NCBI GenBank assembly: GCA_018466975.1
Contig: JAENRS010000014.1
Span: 156,001-220,000 of the forward strand
Source of the DNA: Sparassis latifolia
Taxonomy: Eukaryota; Basidiomycota; Agaricomycetes; Polyporales; Sparassidaceae
Direction of reading: 5' to 3'
Length of the DNA stretch: 64,000 nt
Part shown: positions 1 to 11,981 of the stretch, in pieces
Layout: every line of letters begins with the position of its first letter
How positions within the stretch are numbered: the stretch's first letter is position 1
Made by a program: the position numbers and the translations under genes
The notes under the pieces: generated by a model
What the model saw: only the letters and a program-made list of their open reading frames with translations
Database searches by the model: none
Told to the model about the DNA's origin: nothing

Positions 1-1100
1 CAGACAGAAGTAAGGTACTAAGGTCTTCATGAAAACAGGATATGGCGAGAAGGCAAGAAGTACATACAGGATCTAGGAGCTTGCTGGCTACCGCTCCGCA
101 CCCGTGATTGTATCTTTCTTGAAATACATCTATGCAGCGCTAAGAGTCCTCGATCATTGTTCACTGGAAGGATGAGGGGAGGTAGTATACAAGAAGCGAT
201 ACATCCATTCCGGCAAGAGAACATTTTCTGGCAATTTAAACTCCTTAGCACAACACTCCCAATCATGAAGGTAAAGGAGTGGAGACATGTTCTCGCTCTA
301 ATCATGTCACTGTTAGAAAGCATCTGTACAATGAGCGTCCGAGACACACCTTGACTCCCCTGCGGTTAGCAGTGTCACCAAGAACAACAACTAGTTCCTT
401 GGGTTTTAATTCATGGAGTACGTCGTATCATCTGTTAAGAAACGATCCATCGATATAAAAATCCTCTTCGGAAGACTCGGAATATAGCATCATGTATTCT
501 GCGAGACGGTAGGAAGTGAAGCATGCAATAGGATAGGGGTCAACCTGCGCCGAGTCCGAGGCGGAGATGGCACCCTTTCAAGGTCCGCGCATAACTAAGT
601 TCTAACCACTCCTCGACGCACGAGAGCGACCCCGCCAGCCAGGGCAGCTGAACGCAGCTAGAATCTCCAGTCATCAAGCTTGGGCCAGCCTTCTCGCTCT
701 TACTAGTATTTATGTCACGGAAAAGTCTTATATCCAGTGCCGACCCCCAGCATCTTCGAGCATTTGGAAGAACATTGAGGTATCAACAAACCTCATCCCC
801 CCATCACAGCCACCCACAAAGGCAGGCTGATTGCAAGTCTGTAGCAAGGCACTCTTCACAAAGGTACGGCACCCGCACCAGACCCCACGGGTCATCTGCT
901 TCTAGATCTTGTTTTTCCAGCTCGTGTTACGAGAAGTCCTGCCAGAAAAGGCGCACAAGTCAGAAATGTCCTCAGGCTCATTTTATACAGCGCCCAATGA
1001 CAACGGACGCCCTATAAGATAGGTTTACGGACACATCACAGGGCGTCCAGTGCAGGGCTACCGGCACGTCATGCGCCCTCTCGCGTTATGAGGCTATAGT
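1..1100. other. no recognisable gene
   Basis: Open frames of about 100 codons exist on both strands but none shows a known motif, splice-consistent continuation or codon pattern like the genes further on. I see nothing I can support here; it may be intergenic or the end of a gene lying to the left. Confidence 0.4.
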
Positions 1101-1178
1101 GCATTGACACATTAATTAATATGGTATTTATTACAGGACGTGGATAGTCAAACCTTCACCCTGTACGGTTGCTCCCAG

Positions 1179-1184
1179 TATAAA
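1179..1184 (+). promoter_or_regulatory. TATA-like box upstream of the WD40 gene
   Basis: A TATAAA hexamer sits about 46 nt before the chosen ATG of the WD40 gene at 1230. The distance is short for a core promoter, so it may instead lie in the leader; it is the only clear TATA match just upstream. Confidence 0.3.
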
Positions 1185-1229
1185 GGGGCGCGTATTCACG
1201 CGCTTCTTGTCTGGGTTCAGCATTCCAGC

Positions 1230-2966
1230 ATGCCCCGCGAACTGCCCGGCCTGTATTATGATGAGGAGAAGAAACGCTACTTCCCTTTGTCGTCCAAACC
1301 ACAAGCACCTCCTGTCATCCGCCCTAAGCGCCCTCTACTGTCTAAACGTGAGAACACGCAGAAAGATGGTAGGTTAATGTCTGGACGTGCGATGGGCAAG
1401 GGCACCGTGTGGGCGGCAACAGAGAGAATGCGGGGTTCACTCGCCGGTTCTCGCAGAAGACGTACTGTGCAGTAGGTTGTCCTTTCAAGTGACATTTTGT
1501 ATGGCGTTTGATCTGTTCTGCAGCGACGTTCTTGCGTTTCATATCGCAACGACCTCGCAAGGCACCAGTCACTTCATTACCGACGCAGCGAACAATGCTG
1601 TAACAGCGTTCCAAGTCTATGTAAACAATACTTGCTTTTTATACGTCCATATTTCCCACAAGCTGACATCCGATCAAGGACGACACATCATACAATGGTG
1701 GCCCTTTCTCTGTCCTCGCGGGAGACACCCAAGGTTGGCTGTACTCACTATCGGGTCATACTTACAACACTATCCGCCGGCGGGAGCTGAGTATGGCCTC
1801 TTCAGTACGTCTACGTGCTCACTCCGCCTGGACGCATAAGCTTAACGTTCAAGCACAGATTTCCGCAATCTGCAGATCGGGCGAGCGCTGTGTGTGCGTT
1901 GCGTTTACATCGCAGATCAGAAGAGTCCGTCTGACTGTTTACTGGCACTAGTGCGATTTCCTTTGGACAACCCTGTAAAATTGTCATCCAAGAGTCTCAT
2001 CCGGTAGAGTACGTACGTCTCTTGTATGTGTTTATCCGGTGATTTTGACTTGCAGCAGAACGTGGACTGTTCTTGGATTGCCCCAGAAAGTTTGCCATGA
2101 CGTCTGGACGGCGGACCTGCACGAGTGCAGCCTGGCCCTTGGAACCGCGAAGAAGGGCATCCTGATACCAGACATCACGACGGGCCGCGGCATGCAGTCC
2201 CTCGACATTGGCAGCGATGTCCTGTCAGTACATCAGCAACCTGTCAGTATGATTGTGTCCTCCATTCGTCGAAGATCTGACCTCGACTCAGCACCTCGTG
2301 TACATTGGTGCGCGTAACGGTGGAATCCATCGCTTCGACACGCGCGAGACGTTCGAGAGGCAGGCGGTGTTCAACAGTCGCTTCACGAGCACGAGGAGTT
2401 CGATCACGCACCTCAGCGTCGTGCGGGAGTGGGAACTGCTCGTTAGCACGATCCGCGGTGACGTGAGTATTTAATCCTTCATGAAGCGCTAATGTCCTGA
2501 CATACTTTGTCATAGCTGGAGACCCACGATCTGCGTTTTCCGCGCGGCTCGACACCGTTGATGTGCTTTGCGGGGCATGTCAACTCCTATACGGCCAAGC
2601 TGGTGTGCCTCTTACCTCTCGTGTTCACGCGATCCAACGTTCTGACGTTTGTCACAGGGCCTCGTGGTCGATTCGACCCAAGACTTCGTCTTCGCGGGGG
2701 GGCAGGACTGCCGCATGCGCGCATGGTCATTGCGCACTGGGCAGCCTGCCCTCCCACCTGTCCTCCCGTGTTCCACATCATACTCATCTACTGCAGCGTC
2801 TGACGAACAGGCACTTCCTCCCGAGCTACAGCCCTTCCGGCGAACGTTCGACTTACCTGTTGTCGCCATGCAGGTCACGGAAAGCGAGCGCGGGACCTGC
2901 CTCTGGGCCGCCTCCGCAGGCGAGCTCCACCGCTATAATCTTGGCCAGCAGAGCACGGCTGTATGA
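1230..2966 (+). CDS. WD40-repeat protein, DCAF4/WDR21-like
   Basis: The start at 1230 opens with PRELPGLYYDEEKKRYFPL, the N-terminal signature of DDB1-CUL4 associated factor 4 (WDR21) proteins, which act as substrate receptors of CUL4-DDB1 ubiquitin ligases. Later exons give WD-type strands: VLAGDTQGWLYSL near 1710, HLVYIGARNGGIHRFDTRE near 2300, a segment ending in an LRFPRG loop near 2530, and FVFAGGQDCRMRAWSLRTG near 2690. The reading frame ends at 2964-2966. Introns lie at about 1367, 1760-2040, 2228-2265, 2464-2516 and 2600-2657; the middle exons (1400-1700) are poorly resolved. The gene converges on the TPR gene, with only 230 bp between the two stop codons. The family call rests mainly on the N-terminal motif and the WD strands; the exact ligase role is inferred. 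Confidence 0.6.
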
Positions 2967-3196
2967 TTCATCAGACTTTATCTTTGTACTATTCTCGTAT
3001 CCGTGAAAATCTTTTCATGTGACATGACGGCGTTCCTACGGTGGGGATGTTCATTATCGCGGCTGGTCCAGCCGTGCGTGTTTCTTGCTACCGACAATGA
3101 AGTACAGGTCTATAATTTACAGTAATGCGCTCTAACAATACAAACGGCAGAACAAGATGCACTAGATATCACAGAAAGCCAAAGATTAACGAAGCG

Positions 3197-6100
3197 TCAA
3201 GATGGTGGTGGTACACGATCCCGACGTAACTGCACAGGCTTGGCGTCGGGTTTCAATCTCTTCACCAGCGAGTCATCCGACGACGCTTCGCCGTCCTCCC
3301 TTGCACGCTTGCTCGCGCCGATAATCGAAACACCATCCATAGGGGATGTTGGCGATACTGGCGGTCCACCACGCCCTGCGCCACGAATGTTCAGGCCGGC
3401 GGAGGCTCGAGGGATACCGCGACCTCGACCGCGGCTGGGGCCATCGGCAGGATGCGGCATAGACGGTCTGCGAGGAAGCGTCCGGTTCGTAGAAGCGGCA
3501 GTTGGAGCGGTCGGACCTGTTGCAGGTTTAGGAGGTGGATGAGTAGACGTGCTCGCAGCTGCGGGAGGCGGATGAGCAGACGTGCTTGCTGCGGCAGGAG
3601 CTGGCGTTGCAGCTGGAGGTGCAGCCGGTGCTGGTGCAGCATCAGGGAGCGGAATCATACCGGCATCCTGCCACTCCTTGATTTTGAACTCTAATTCTTT
3701 CATCCTGGTTTGAGTCTTGATCAGCTGCGAGTCTTTTAGCTTGACTTTCGCCGCCTGCTCCATGCGTCCACGCTCCACGGCTGCAGCAATTTCCTCTTCA
3801 AGGTGTTCCCTCATCTTCGCCTCATGAGCAGCTATCGCACCCCGGATGACCTGATTCTGATTCCCTGAGGTAGCGTGTGCATTTTGTGCAAGAGCCTCTT
3901 GCCGTGCAGCCGCAGCGGCTTTCTCAATGGCGGCCTTGAGTTCCTCCTGATGCTGCTTCGTCAAACGATCCCGTAGCTCCTCCAGCTCCAGTACATGACG
4001 ACTAGCAGTCTCCTCCGCAGAAGTTGAAGGCACCATTTCACGTTTCAGCTCCTCCACCGCCGTTTTGACGGCAGCTTGCTGTTGCGCAATGGCGCGCTCA
4101 TGCTCTGAGGCTCGTGACCTCTGCAAGCTGTCTATCATCGCTTTAAGGTTATCCTGGAAGAGACGATGATAAGCTACACGACGAGGTCAAGCTCTGTGAA
4201 ATACCCACGTTGACAGAGAGGGCGCGCTTGTGATCTTCGTCGGCCTTCTGGGCTTGCCTGACAGCAGCCTGTACATACGAGATGAGTTGAGAGCGACATG
4301 ATGGAATATACGACCTCTACGCACTTCAGCCTGAGCCGAAGCGTCATCACGAGCCTTGATAAGTTCAGCCTTCTCTGACGGCCACTGTTCCGTCTGGGAG
4401 CCACTAGCTGAAATCGCAGCCGTGGTCGACCACGACTCCTTCTCAGCAAGTAGTTGATCCTTTTCCCGCTGAACGATGGCCTAGAAGCGACGTTAATCCT
4501 GTCTAGTGGCAACAAACTCGTGACTTACATGAACTGAGGTGACGTTGGCACGAGCCGATCTCTCGTCAACAAGAGCCTTCTCCAACGCAGTTTTTTCGGT
4601 ACGCAATGCCTCCAATTGCTGAGAAAGCTCCAGCTCTTTGGAAGGCTCAGATACTCCACTTTGGATCTTGGTCTTGAGCTCGTCCCTTTCGCTCGAGAGA
4701 GTTGCTAAACTATCCCGGAGCGGTGCCAGCTCCTTCGACAGGGTCTCGACCTCGGCCTTCAATCTGCCCATTTGCGTCTTGAATCTTTCATTGTTCTGCT
4801 TTCCGATGTCCTTCAGCTTGAAGTTACCGCTTTCCAGTTGTGCAACCTATGAATCATGGTCTGTCAGAAATATTTACAACGGAGTGTAAAAGTCTTGCCT
4901 TCGCATGCAGATCGTCAGCTTCCCGCGTTCGCTCTGCAGCAGCACTCTCCAGCTGAGCTTTTTGAGTGGTAAGCTGATCAATCTCATCCTTGAGAGATTG
5001 CACTTCTGCAGGGTCTATACGATCGTACTGTCCCCCACTTGTCAGGACAATCAGTAATTGGACACATGAGGTGGGGCGCACTTTAGTGAGCAGCTGAGTA
5101 TTACGCTCTCTCCACTTCCGGCTCTCCTCTTCTAGATGCTTGATTTGCTCGTTCTTCGCCTCGAGTTCTGCCTGAGCAACACGCAACGACTCCTTCGCAG
5201 GATCCAACTCCACAGAGATTTGCTTCAACTTGGCGTCCAACTCCACGCAACGTCTAGTGTACTTTTCGCAATCTGCACGCAGAGTGGCATTGCTTTCCCG
5301 TACAATAGCAAGTTGATTGATCCTGTCAACCAATTCGGCATGTTGGGCATCAGACGCGGCGGCTTCAACAGCACGTTCCCGTTCCTGCCGAGGGCACTAT
5401 TATTAGGAGCATATTGTTTTTGGGAGGCATGTCACATTACCTCGGAAAGCTCATTGCGGGTTTTTTCCAGACTCTGATTCAAATGTTCTATCTGAGTCTT
5501 TAGACGCGTAGTCTCCTGCTTGCTGAGTTCAAGTTGAAGATCGACGATTTCCTTCTCTCTGCGCAAGTATGTCACAACAGAGCGGAGTTCAGAAAGCTTG
5601 GTATCTTGGTCGGCGGAGTCTTCTCCAGAGACGAGGGATGACGATGCATCTACAGCCTGGCGAATGCGAGCCGCCTGCGAACTGACGGATTCCAGATGCT
5701 GATGCAGGAGGTTGTTCTGATTAGCCAGGTCCTTGCATCTAATAATCGAGGATCAGATCACGCGTTGTGCTGACATTCAGGAAAACAACGGGTAGTACTT
5801 ACCTCGTCTGGAGGTCTGAGACCTCCTTGTCGAGGGCATCCTTCTGTTGCTTCCAGCTAGCTTCAGATGCGGCAAGCTTGGCCTCTGCTGTTTCACGAGC
5901 AGTGCGATGGTCCCTGGACACAGATGTTGCCTGGCTTAGTTGCCGCTTGAGATCCTCAACTAACTTGATAGCCTCAGCGTGAGCCATAAGCTCGTGAGCA
6001 TAACGCTCCTCGGCTGCCTACATGACCGGTCAGCGTTACTGTTAGTCTTCCCTTTCAACGACATTACCTTGGCTCGCTGTTCTTGTTGGCGGATCTCAGT

Positions 6101-9100
6101 CTCCCGTGATGCACGATCGCTCTCTGAGTTCTTCTCGGACGTGGTGATATCAACAATAGTATCCTCCAACGTCTTCTTGTCGTTTGCCCATGCGACTCGT
6201 TCGGTATCAAGCGTACGATGTACTTCGCCGTACTTCTCTGTCGTCTGTACGAAGTCCTGCTGTATGGCCTGGAGCCGCTCTTGAAGGGCGTCGTACGCAG
6301 CCTGGTAAAAATCCATCAGGGTACCAAGGATAGTGCATGTGTGTATATCGCACCTTCTGTCTGGCAAGTTCAGCCTCGGTTGAAGCTTTGTATTCGTCAT
6401 GAGTAGCATTCATGGTGGCAAGAGCAGTTTCGTTCGCCTGGCTGATCTCCTGGAACTGCTGAACGTGACTTTTAGCAGCGACCAAGTCAACCTCTGCAAC
6501 TTTCAGTGCAGACCTGTCCAAGCGTAAATAGTGGAAGTAAGAGTCTACGCAGTTACTCACCGAAGTTCAGCAACCTCTTGCTCTAGAGCCTGTCCGCGTG
6601 TCAGGTCTTCATCAGTACGCTGAGCGACGCTGTTGACACCACTGGATCTTCTCTCGTAAACAGCAAGCTTCTCCTCGTTGCCCTGGAGCTGTCTTGTCAA
6701 TTGCTCCACGCGCTCCTCAAGATGTTTTCTGCTTGTCTCCGCGCTGACCAGAGATTCACGAGTCTTTGCAAAGTCATCTGTCTACGAAGGTGCCACACAA
6801 TATTTGAGTTAATTGATACGAATAGATGCCGACAACCACTGACCATCTTGTCAATACGAGTTTGCATCTCCTTCAATTCGATGTCTTTCTGAAGGGTCAG
6901 GTGTCTCACGGAACCGCGCTCCTGTTGCAGGTGAGTCCGCAAGTCCTGACTGGAAGACCGTAAGGATCAAACAAAATTATTTGGAAGTAAGGGTTCGTAC
7001 GTCTGGTTCTCCAACATCTTGATCTGGTTCTCCAGACGCCGCCTGTCATTCTCGCCGGATCGCTCAAGATCGTTGTGCATCTTCTGAACATTGGCAACCA
7101 AGTCGGAGAGATGCGAACGCTCCATAGCCAGTGCCTTATTATCGTCCGCAAGGCGACCTTTCACGCTCTACTGGGAGATGAGACATAAGACGCAGCATAT
7201 AACTGTGATGACGCACCTCCCAGATCTTCTTCTCAGCGAGCAAGTTAGCACGCTCATTCCGCAGTTGCTCGACGGCAGCGTTCGTGGTGAGCAAGTCCTC
7301 AGAGACACGGTTGCACTCGATGTCGATACGGGTGTATTGATCATACAGCTGCTGGTTGCGTTTGGTAAGATTATCCAACTCACGGCTTTGAACTGTCGTC
7401 TGTTCCTGCAACATACGATGACGCTCTGAGAGTAAAAAAGTGAACATTAGCAGTCTTATCAAGCGGCAACACTCACCATTTAAGTATTCTATCTTCGCAT
7501 TAGCTTTAGCGAGCGATGTACCTTGCAAAGAGGCTTCTTTTCGCGCAGTGTCGGCTTCTTCCCGCAGCCGGGTGGAGTCGTCACCCATTTCAGTTCGGTA
7601 GGCCTCGAACTGACTTTGGGTTTCTGCCAGTAGTCTCTCAAGCTCGGATTGTGAGACCGAACTTTCAGTAGGACTACTAAGGTCCTCCCCATTAACACCG
7701 TGGGCAGGGCGACCCGAGGCGCGTTCCTCTCCAGCATGCTGCGTAATGTGTCCCGCTCCTTCATGTATGCCTGTATAGTCAGATCGCTGTTCTTCTTATG
7801 GGCATCCAGTTGCTCCGTCAGCCGCTTGATCGCTTCATAGGATTCAACCACGGCATCCGCCCCCTCCTGATCCAGCGCTGTGCGATACTCCTTCTCTTCC
7901 GACTCCATCTTCGCACTCAGCTCGCGGACAATTTTGAGCAGCCGTTGATTCTGCTCCTGCAGCTCAGGGATGGAGCGGAAAAGCACCAGGTTGTTCGTGA
8001 TAACCGTGTGAACATCATGCACGGGCTGTAGACTGTCGTCCTGATCCAGTTCATGATCCGGTGGAATGGATGGGTCCTGCGTACGGCCAAGCTCCTTCGT
8101 CAGGGCGCGTACTTGTCGACCAAGATCGCCCAGCTGCACCGATAAGAGCTTATTCTCGCGAGTGCTGCTGTCGAACTTCTGTCCGTTCTCCTCTGCTGAT
8201 GCAGCGTAAGCATCCCGTTCAGACAGGGTCTGAGATAGTTGAGCGGCAAGTTGACTTGCTTCAGACTGCAGTCGTTCGTACTCCGCCCGTTGCTGCGTAA
8301 GAATGGGAGCCTAAAAATACACCAAGACATTAAAAGGCTTTCGTGACATAGCAAATTGTCTTACCCTCTCTTCAATCTGGGCCAGGACGGCGGACATCGT
8401 CCGGTCCATGTGGTCGCACTCCGCTGACTTCCTCGCGTACTCCTCCTGCAACTTCACGAACTCAGAATAGACTTCTGTGAACGTCTTGCCACCCTTCTGC
8501 GACCTACTCGCCATTGCCACAGTGGGGCTCAGACCCATCATGCCTTGCACGAGTAAATCAGATGTGCCGTTTGCCGAGAGGGTCGACGGCCCACGCGCAG
8601 GAGTACTCGGCGCACTGACACCAAATACAGTCGGGATGGGGAATTCGCCCCGATCCATCTTGTCAAGGACGCCCTGCAGTTCTTCCATCCGCTTCTCCGC
8701 GTCCTCCGCCCGTTGCTTCTGGTTCTCGATCTCGTCCCTCAGTGCCGCTTCGCGTTGCTCCGCGCGATCACCGACATCAGCCCACTCCTTCTCGATTCCA
8801 TCCACGATCGCCTTGGCTTGCACCTCCCGTGCCTCCATCATCTCCACCAGTCGCCGCAGCCCGGCTGCCTCGCTCGAATACGTCGCTTCCTGCTCCGCCA
8901 ATTGCCCAGTCAGATCCTGCACACGTTCCAACGCCTGTGTCAGCTGGTGCGACTGCGACATCTGCGCAGACTGCAACGCCTTGAGCGTGCTCTCCGTGGC
9001 AGCGTGTGTCTGCGCGAGGGCGTCGTGCGCGGCCTGCAGCTGAGAGATCTCTGCGTGTTTCGCCCGGCGGTACTTGGTGAACTCGTCGGACTTGGTCACT

Positions 9101-10015
9101 AGGTCCTGTGACATCCGTGCCGCTTCCTCCTTGGCAAGTGCCAGCTGCTGGGTGGCCGAATCCAACATGAACTTTGTGAATGTGAGTTATGATTCCGGTA
9201 GTGACGTAACAGTACATGTACCTTCGTCGACGTCTCCGACGAACGAAGCTCTCTGACTTGGCTCTCAAGCGCTTGATGTTCCTGACGAGCCTGTTTGAGG
9301 TTGCCGCGCAGTGTCCGAATCTCCTCTGCAAGGGAGAATGAAAATTATGGTCAAGAGGAGCAACGCCGTCACATACCTTCGCGCTGCGCACTCCCATCTT
9401 CGAGTCTGCTCACAACGCCAACAAGGTCGCGCTTTTCGCGTTCTACGTCTTCAACACGGTGCTTCAGCGTCTCAACTTCCGTTGAGGAAGCTGTTTGCGT
9501 AGTCGAAATTGCGCTGATCTGAGTCTGCAGTGTGACTTTCGAGGTAGCTGTGGAAGAGGTTCACATTGTGTTCGTCAAATCTGCGACAGGCACTAACCTA
9601 GCTCTTCTTTCTCCTGTTTGACTTGAGCCAACTCCTTCTGCACTCCATCGAGTGTGGCCTCAAGCTCCGCTGTAGTACTTTCTCGGTCTTGGAGTGCCTG
9701 GTCAAGTTCAATTTCTTTACGTTCAAATTCTGCACGCGTCTCTTCGAGCTCGCGTTGGACAGACTGGTTCTCAGACAACTGAGTCACGATCCATCTGTAG
9801 AGAGCGACTATTGAGTCTGGTGATGGCGAAGTAAGTGAAATGTCTGGCAAAAGATTCGCCAGAACGTCAGTGTCCAAGTCGTCTGGAATAACGACGGTGA
9901 TGGAGGTGGGTTGGGAGGTTGTAGCCTCAGCTGGAGCAGGAGAGTTTTCGCGTGTAGAAGCAGCCGCTGCCGCTGCGGCAGCGGCAGCCTTGCTTTTTCT
10001 GCGAGTCTTCATCAT
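3197..10015 (-). CDS. nuclear-basket coiled-coil protein, TPR/MLP1-like
   Basis: A multi-exon gene encoding roughly 2,000 residues of almost unbroken coiled coil, the architecture of nucleoporin TPR / yeast Mlp1-Mlp2, which form the nuclear basket and act in mRNA export and checkpoint protein anchoring. The start at 10015 (tandem ATGs) reads MMKTRRKSK followed by ten alanines and an acidic N-terminus. Around 8330-8500 lies GGKTFTEVYSEFVKLQEEYA, leading into an IEER segment, which resembles the conserved TPR/MLP1-2 region. The C-terminus (3199-3700) is non-coiled and rich in Pro, Ala, Thr and Arg, ending in a basic KRLKP stretch that could be a nuclear localisation signal. More than ten short introns interrupt the gene. 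Near 7713-7726 the frame appears to slip by one base without a plausible intron. It starts divergently from the MOB gene. Confidence 0.8.
9961..9995 (-). repeat. GCN trinucleotide tract encoding polyalanine
   Basis: Imperfect GCN codons encode about ten consecutive alanines directly after the basic N-terminus of the TPR-like protein. The codons are mixed (GCA, GCC, GCT, GCG), so it is not a pure triplet repeat and is expected to be fairly stable. Confidence 0.7.
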
Positions 10016-10390
10016 GTCTGGATGACGCCAGACGTGGAAGGGGAAGGATATATGGAAGGAGATGACACCGAACACGGTGGTGGCGGCGGCGGAGTGGAGT
10101 GTGGCGGAGGTTATTTGGCGTTCTTGTCTAAAGGCCTCGGATTCAAATAGGGACAAATATACCTCCCGAAAAGGAAATCGCACTTGGTATATCTCCCAGC
10201 TTCGGTCACGTTACTCTGCCAACATCTGAACGTCGAGCGACGGCCGCGGTGAACGTTTGAACGACTGTCACCCTCATTCATCGACCTGCACCTGCTGAAT
10301 GTGACTTACTTACCTGTTCTATACGATTTTTCTGAACTTCTTTTGAAACTCCATCCTCGAATATCTTTCTCGCATCAAACGTAGATCGTG
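10016..10390. promoter_or_regulatory. divergent promoter, TPR-like / MOB2-like
   Basis: The start codons of the TPR-like gene (10015, minus) and the MOB-like gene (10391, plus) face away from each other with 375 bp between them. This stretch must hold both promoters; no ORF or clear TATA box is visible. Confidence 0.5.
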
Positions 10391-11356
10391 ATGTCGTTCT
10401 TCAACTCGATAGGGTATGTGCATCGCTTCACTGTGCAACAAATATTTTGACTTGTCTGCCCAGACGATCAATGACGCGTGCTCCACGCCCTCCCAGACGT
10501 TCGACGACACCCACGTCGTCCAGTTTTCCCTCAAACGAGAATCTGCCTGGCGCTGTAGTAACACATACATCAGTTCCTAGACCGCTTTATCTTTCCAGCC
10601 CTTTTGTAGACGCGGCTCTCGTTAAGGGAAACTTTAAGCATATAGTCATGTTGCCAAAATATGCGGACGTCATGGAGTGGGTTGCGGTTAACAGTGCGTG
10701 TCGTGGCTACCCGCGCATTCCTGGAGGGACTGTATCTCATGCTTTGTGTGTTCCTTTTCAGTCTTTGATTTTTATCAAAATCTCAACCAGTTCTACGGGG
10801 TGCTTGCTGAGTGCTGTACCCAACAATCATGTCCGACGATGGCTGCCGGGCCCACGTAAGTTACTATTCCTGTAATCTCTCTGAAGATGTGGCTATCGGG
10901 TCAATCAGGCTCAGCTACACATGGGTCAACCAGGATCGCAAGAGCGTTCAACTCCCTGCCCCCACATACATCGACTATGTAATGACGTGGGTGCAGAATT
11001 CGCTTGACGACGAGACCGTCTTCCCTACCAAGTCTGGTACGTGACTGAATTATGTCCCTTCCGACCGCGTCTAATCTTTTATTCAGGTCGCGAATTCTCC
11101 CAGAACTTTCCTCCACCGTGAAGCACATCTATCGCCAACTGCTGCGTGTTTTCGCACATCTCTACCACGCGCACTATCCGCAGATCCTCCATCTCCGCAG
11201 CGAGCCGCATTTCAACTCACTATTTGCTCATTTCCTCGCTTTTGGCAAGGAGTACGAGCTGTTGGACATCAAGGACGTGAAGGGCCAGTCAAACTCCCGG
11301 TGGGCGTCGGCGCGCTCTTGGAAAAGTGGAAGGAGATGGGCATCCTGGAGTCATGA
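10391..11356 (+). CDS. MOB kinase-activator protein, MOB2-like, with two frame breaks
   Basis: Small adaptor that binds and activates NDR-type kinases; the MOB2 branch partners Orb6/Cbk1 in the polarity and morphogenesis network. Exon 1 (10391-10413) encodes MSFFNSIG. Later exons give LSSPFVDAALVKGNFK, MLPKYADVMEWVAVN, FDFYQNLNQFYGVLAECC, SYTWVNQDRKSVQLPAP, YIDYVMTWVQNSLDDE, RQLLRVFAHLYHAHY and FAHFLAFGKEYELLD. The ALVKGNFK version of the zinc-fold entry favours MOB2 over MOB1. All introns are canonical GT-AG: 10414-10463, 10694-10761, 10856-10908, 11037-11086. In the last exon the conserved protein continues only if one base is restored near 11109-11115 and another near 11290-11300; the final frame then ends at 11354-11356. 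This is either a pseudogene or, more likely, sequence indels at short homopolymers. Confidence 0.85.
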
Positions 11357-11981
11357 GGTATGGGTTATTATACCTGCACGGTTATCCGCTGCACGAGAGC
11401 AGCGCTACTCGGGATCGCTTGTACAAGTAGAAGTGGAGGCGACTGGTTCGTCGTATATACCATATGAAATCCATGTTTTCGGCTTCACTTTAGGATGGCG
11501 GGGACAGAGAGTTGTTTGCCGTCCACCGGGTTGGCTGTCAATACTAATTGCACTCTCAGTTGCAACTTGCCCAGGTCAATGATCGATATAACTCAGGAGG
11601 CTCTGGAGAATTAAGGTATGTTTATTGGTAAGGGTCACAGACCCAATAGCTTCATCCCGACTCAGCGTACATGAGCATGATCAAAGCGTTAGCAATAAAT
11701 TCTACATCAAGATTCGTAAAGATGCGTAACCGATCGTGCAAAACATGAACACTAAATATGACGAGAACACGAGAGCGACCGAGCAACAATGCCTACGACG
11801 TGCGAAATGCGAATGAGATGCAAGAATGCAGGGATATATGCAATATGGGACAAAATATACCGAAGTCCAGAGTTAAAGATGATGTGTGCGTTAGTGTCAA
11901 CGAAAAGGCGTGTAGCGGAGTGAACGAATGATACCGGATCTACTAGATGGACCGGATAGGTGAAGGAAGGCAGGTGCACTA
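11357..11981. other. intergenic, convergent 3' ends
   Basis: Lies between the ends of the MOB-like gene and the kinase gene. It is AT-richer than the flanking genes and should hold both 3' UTRs. No coding signal seen. Confidence 0.5.
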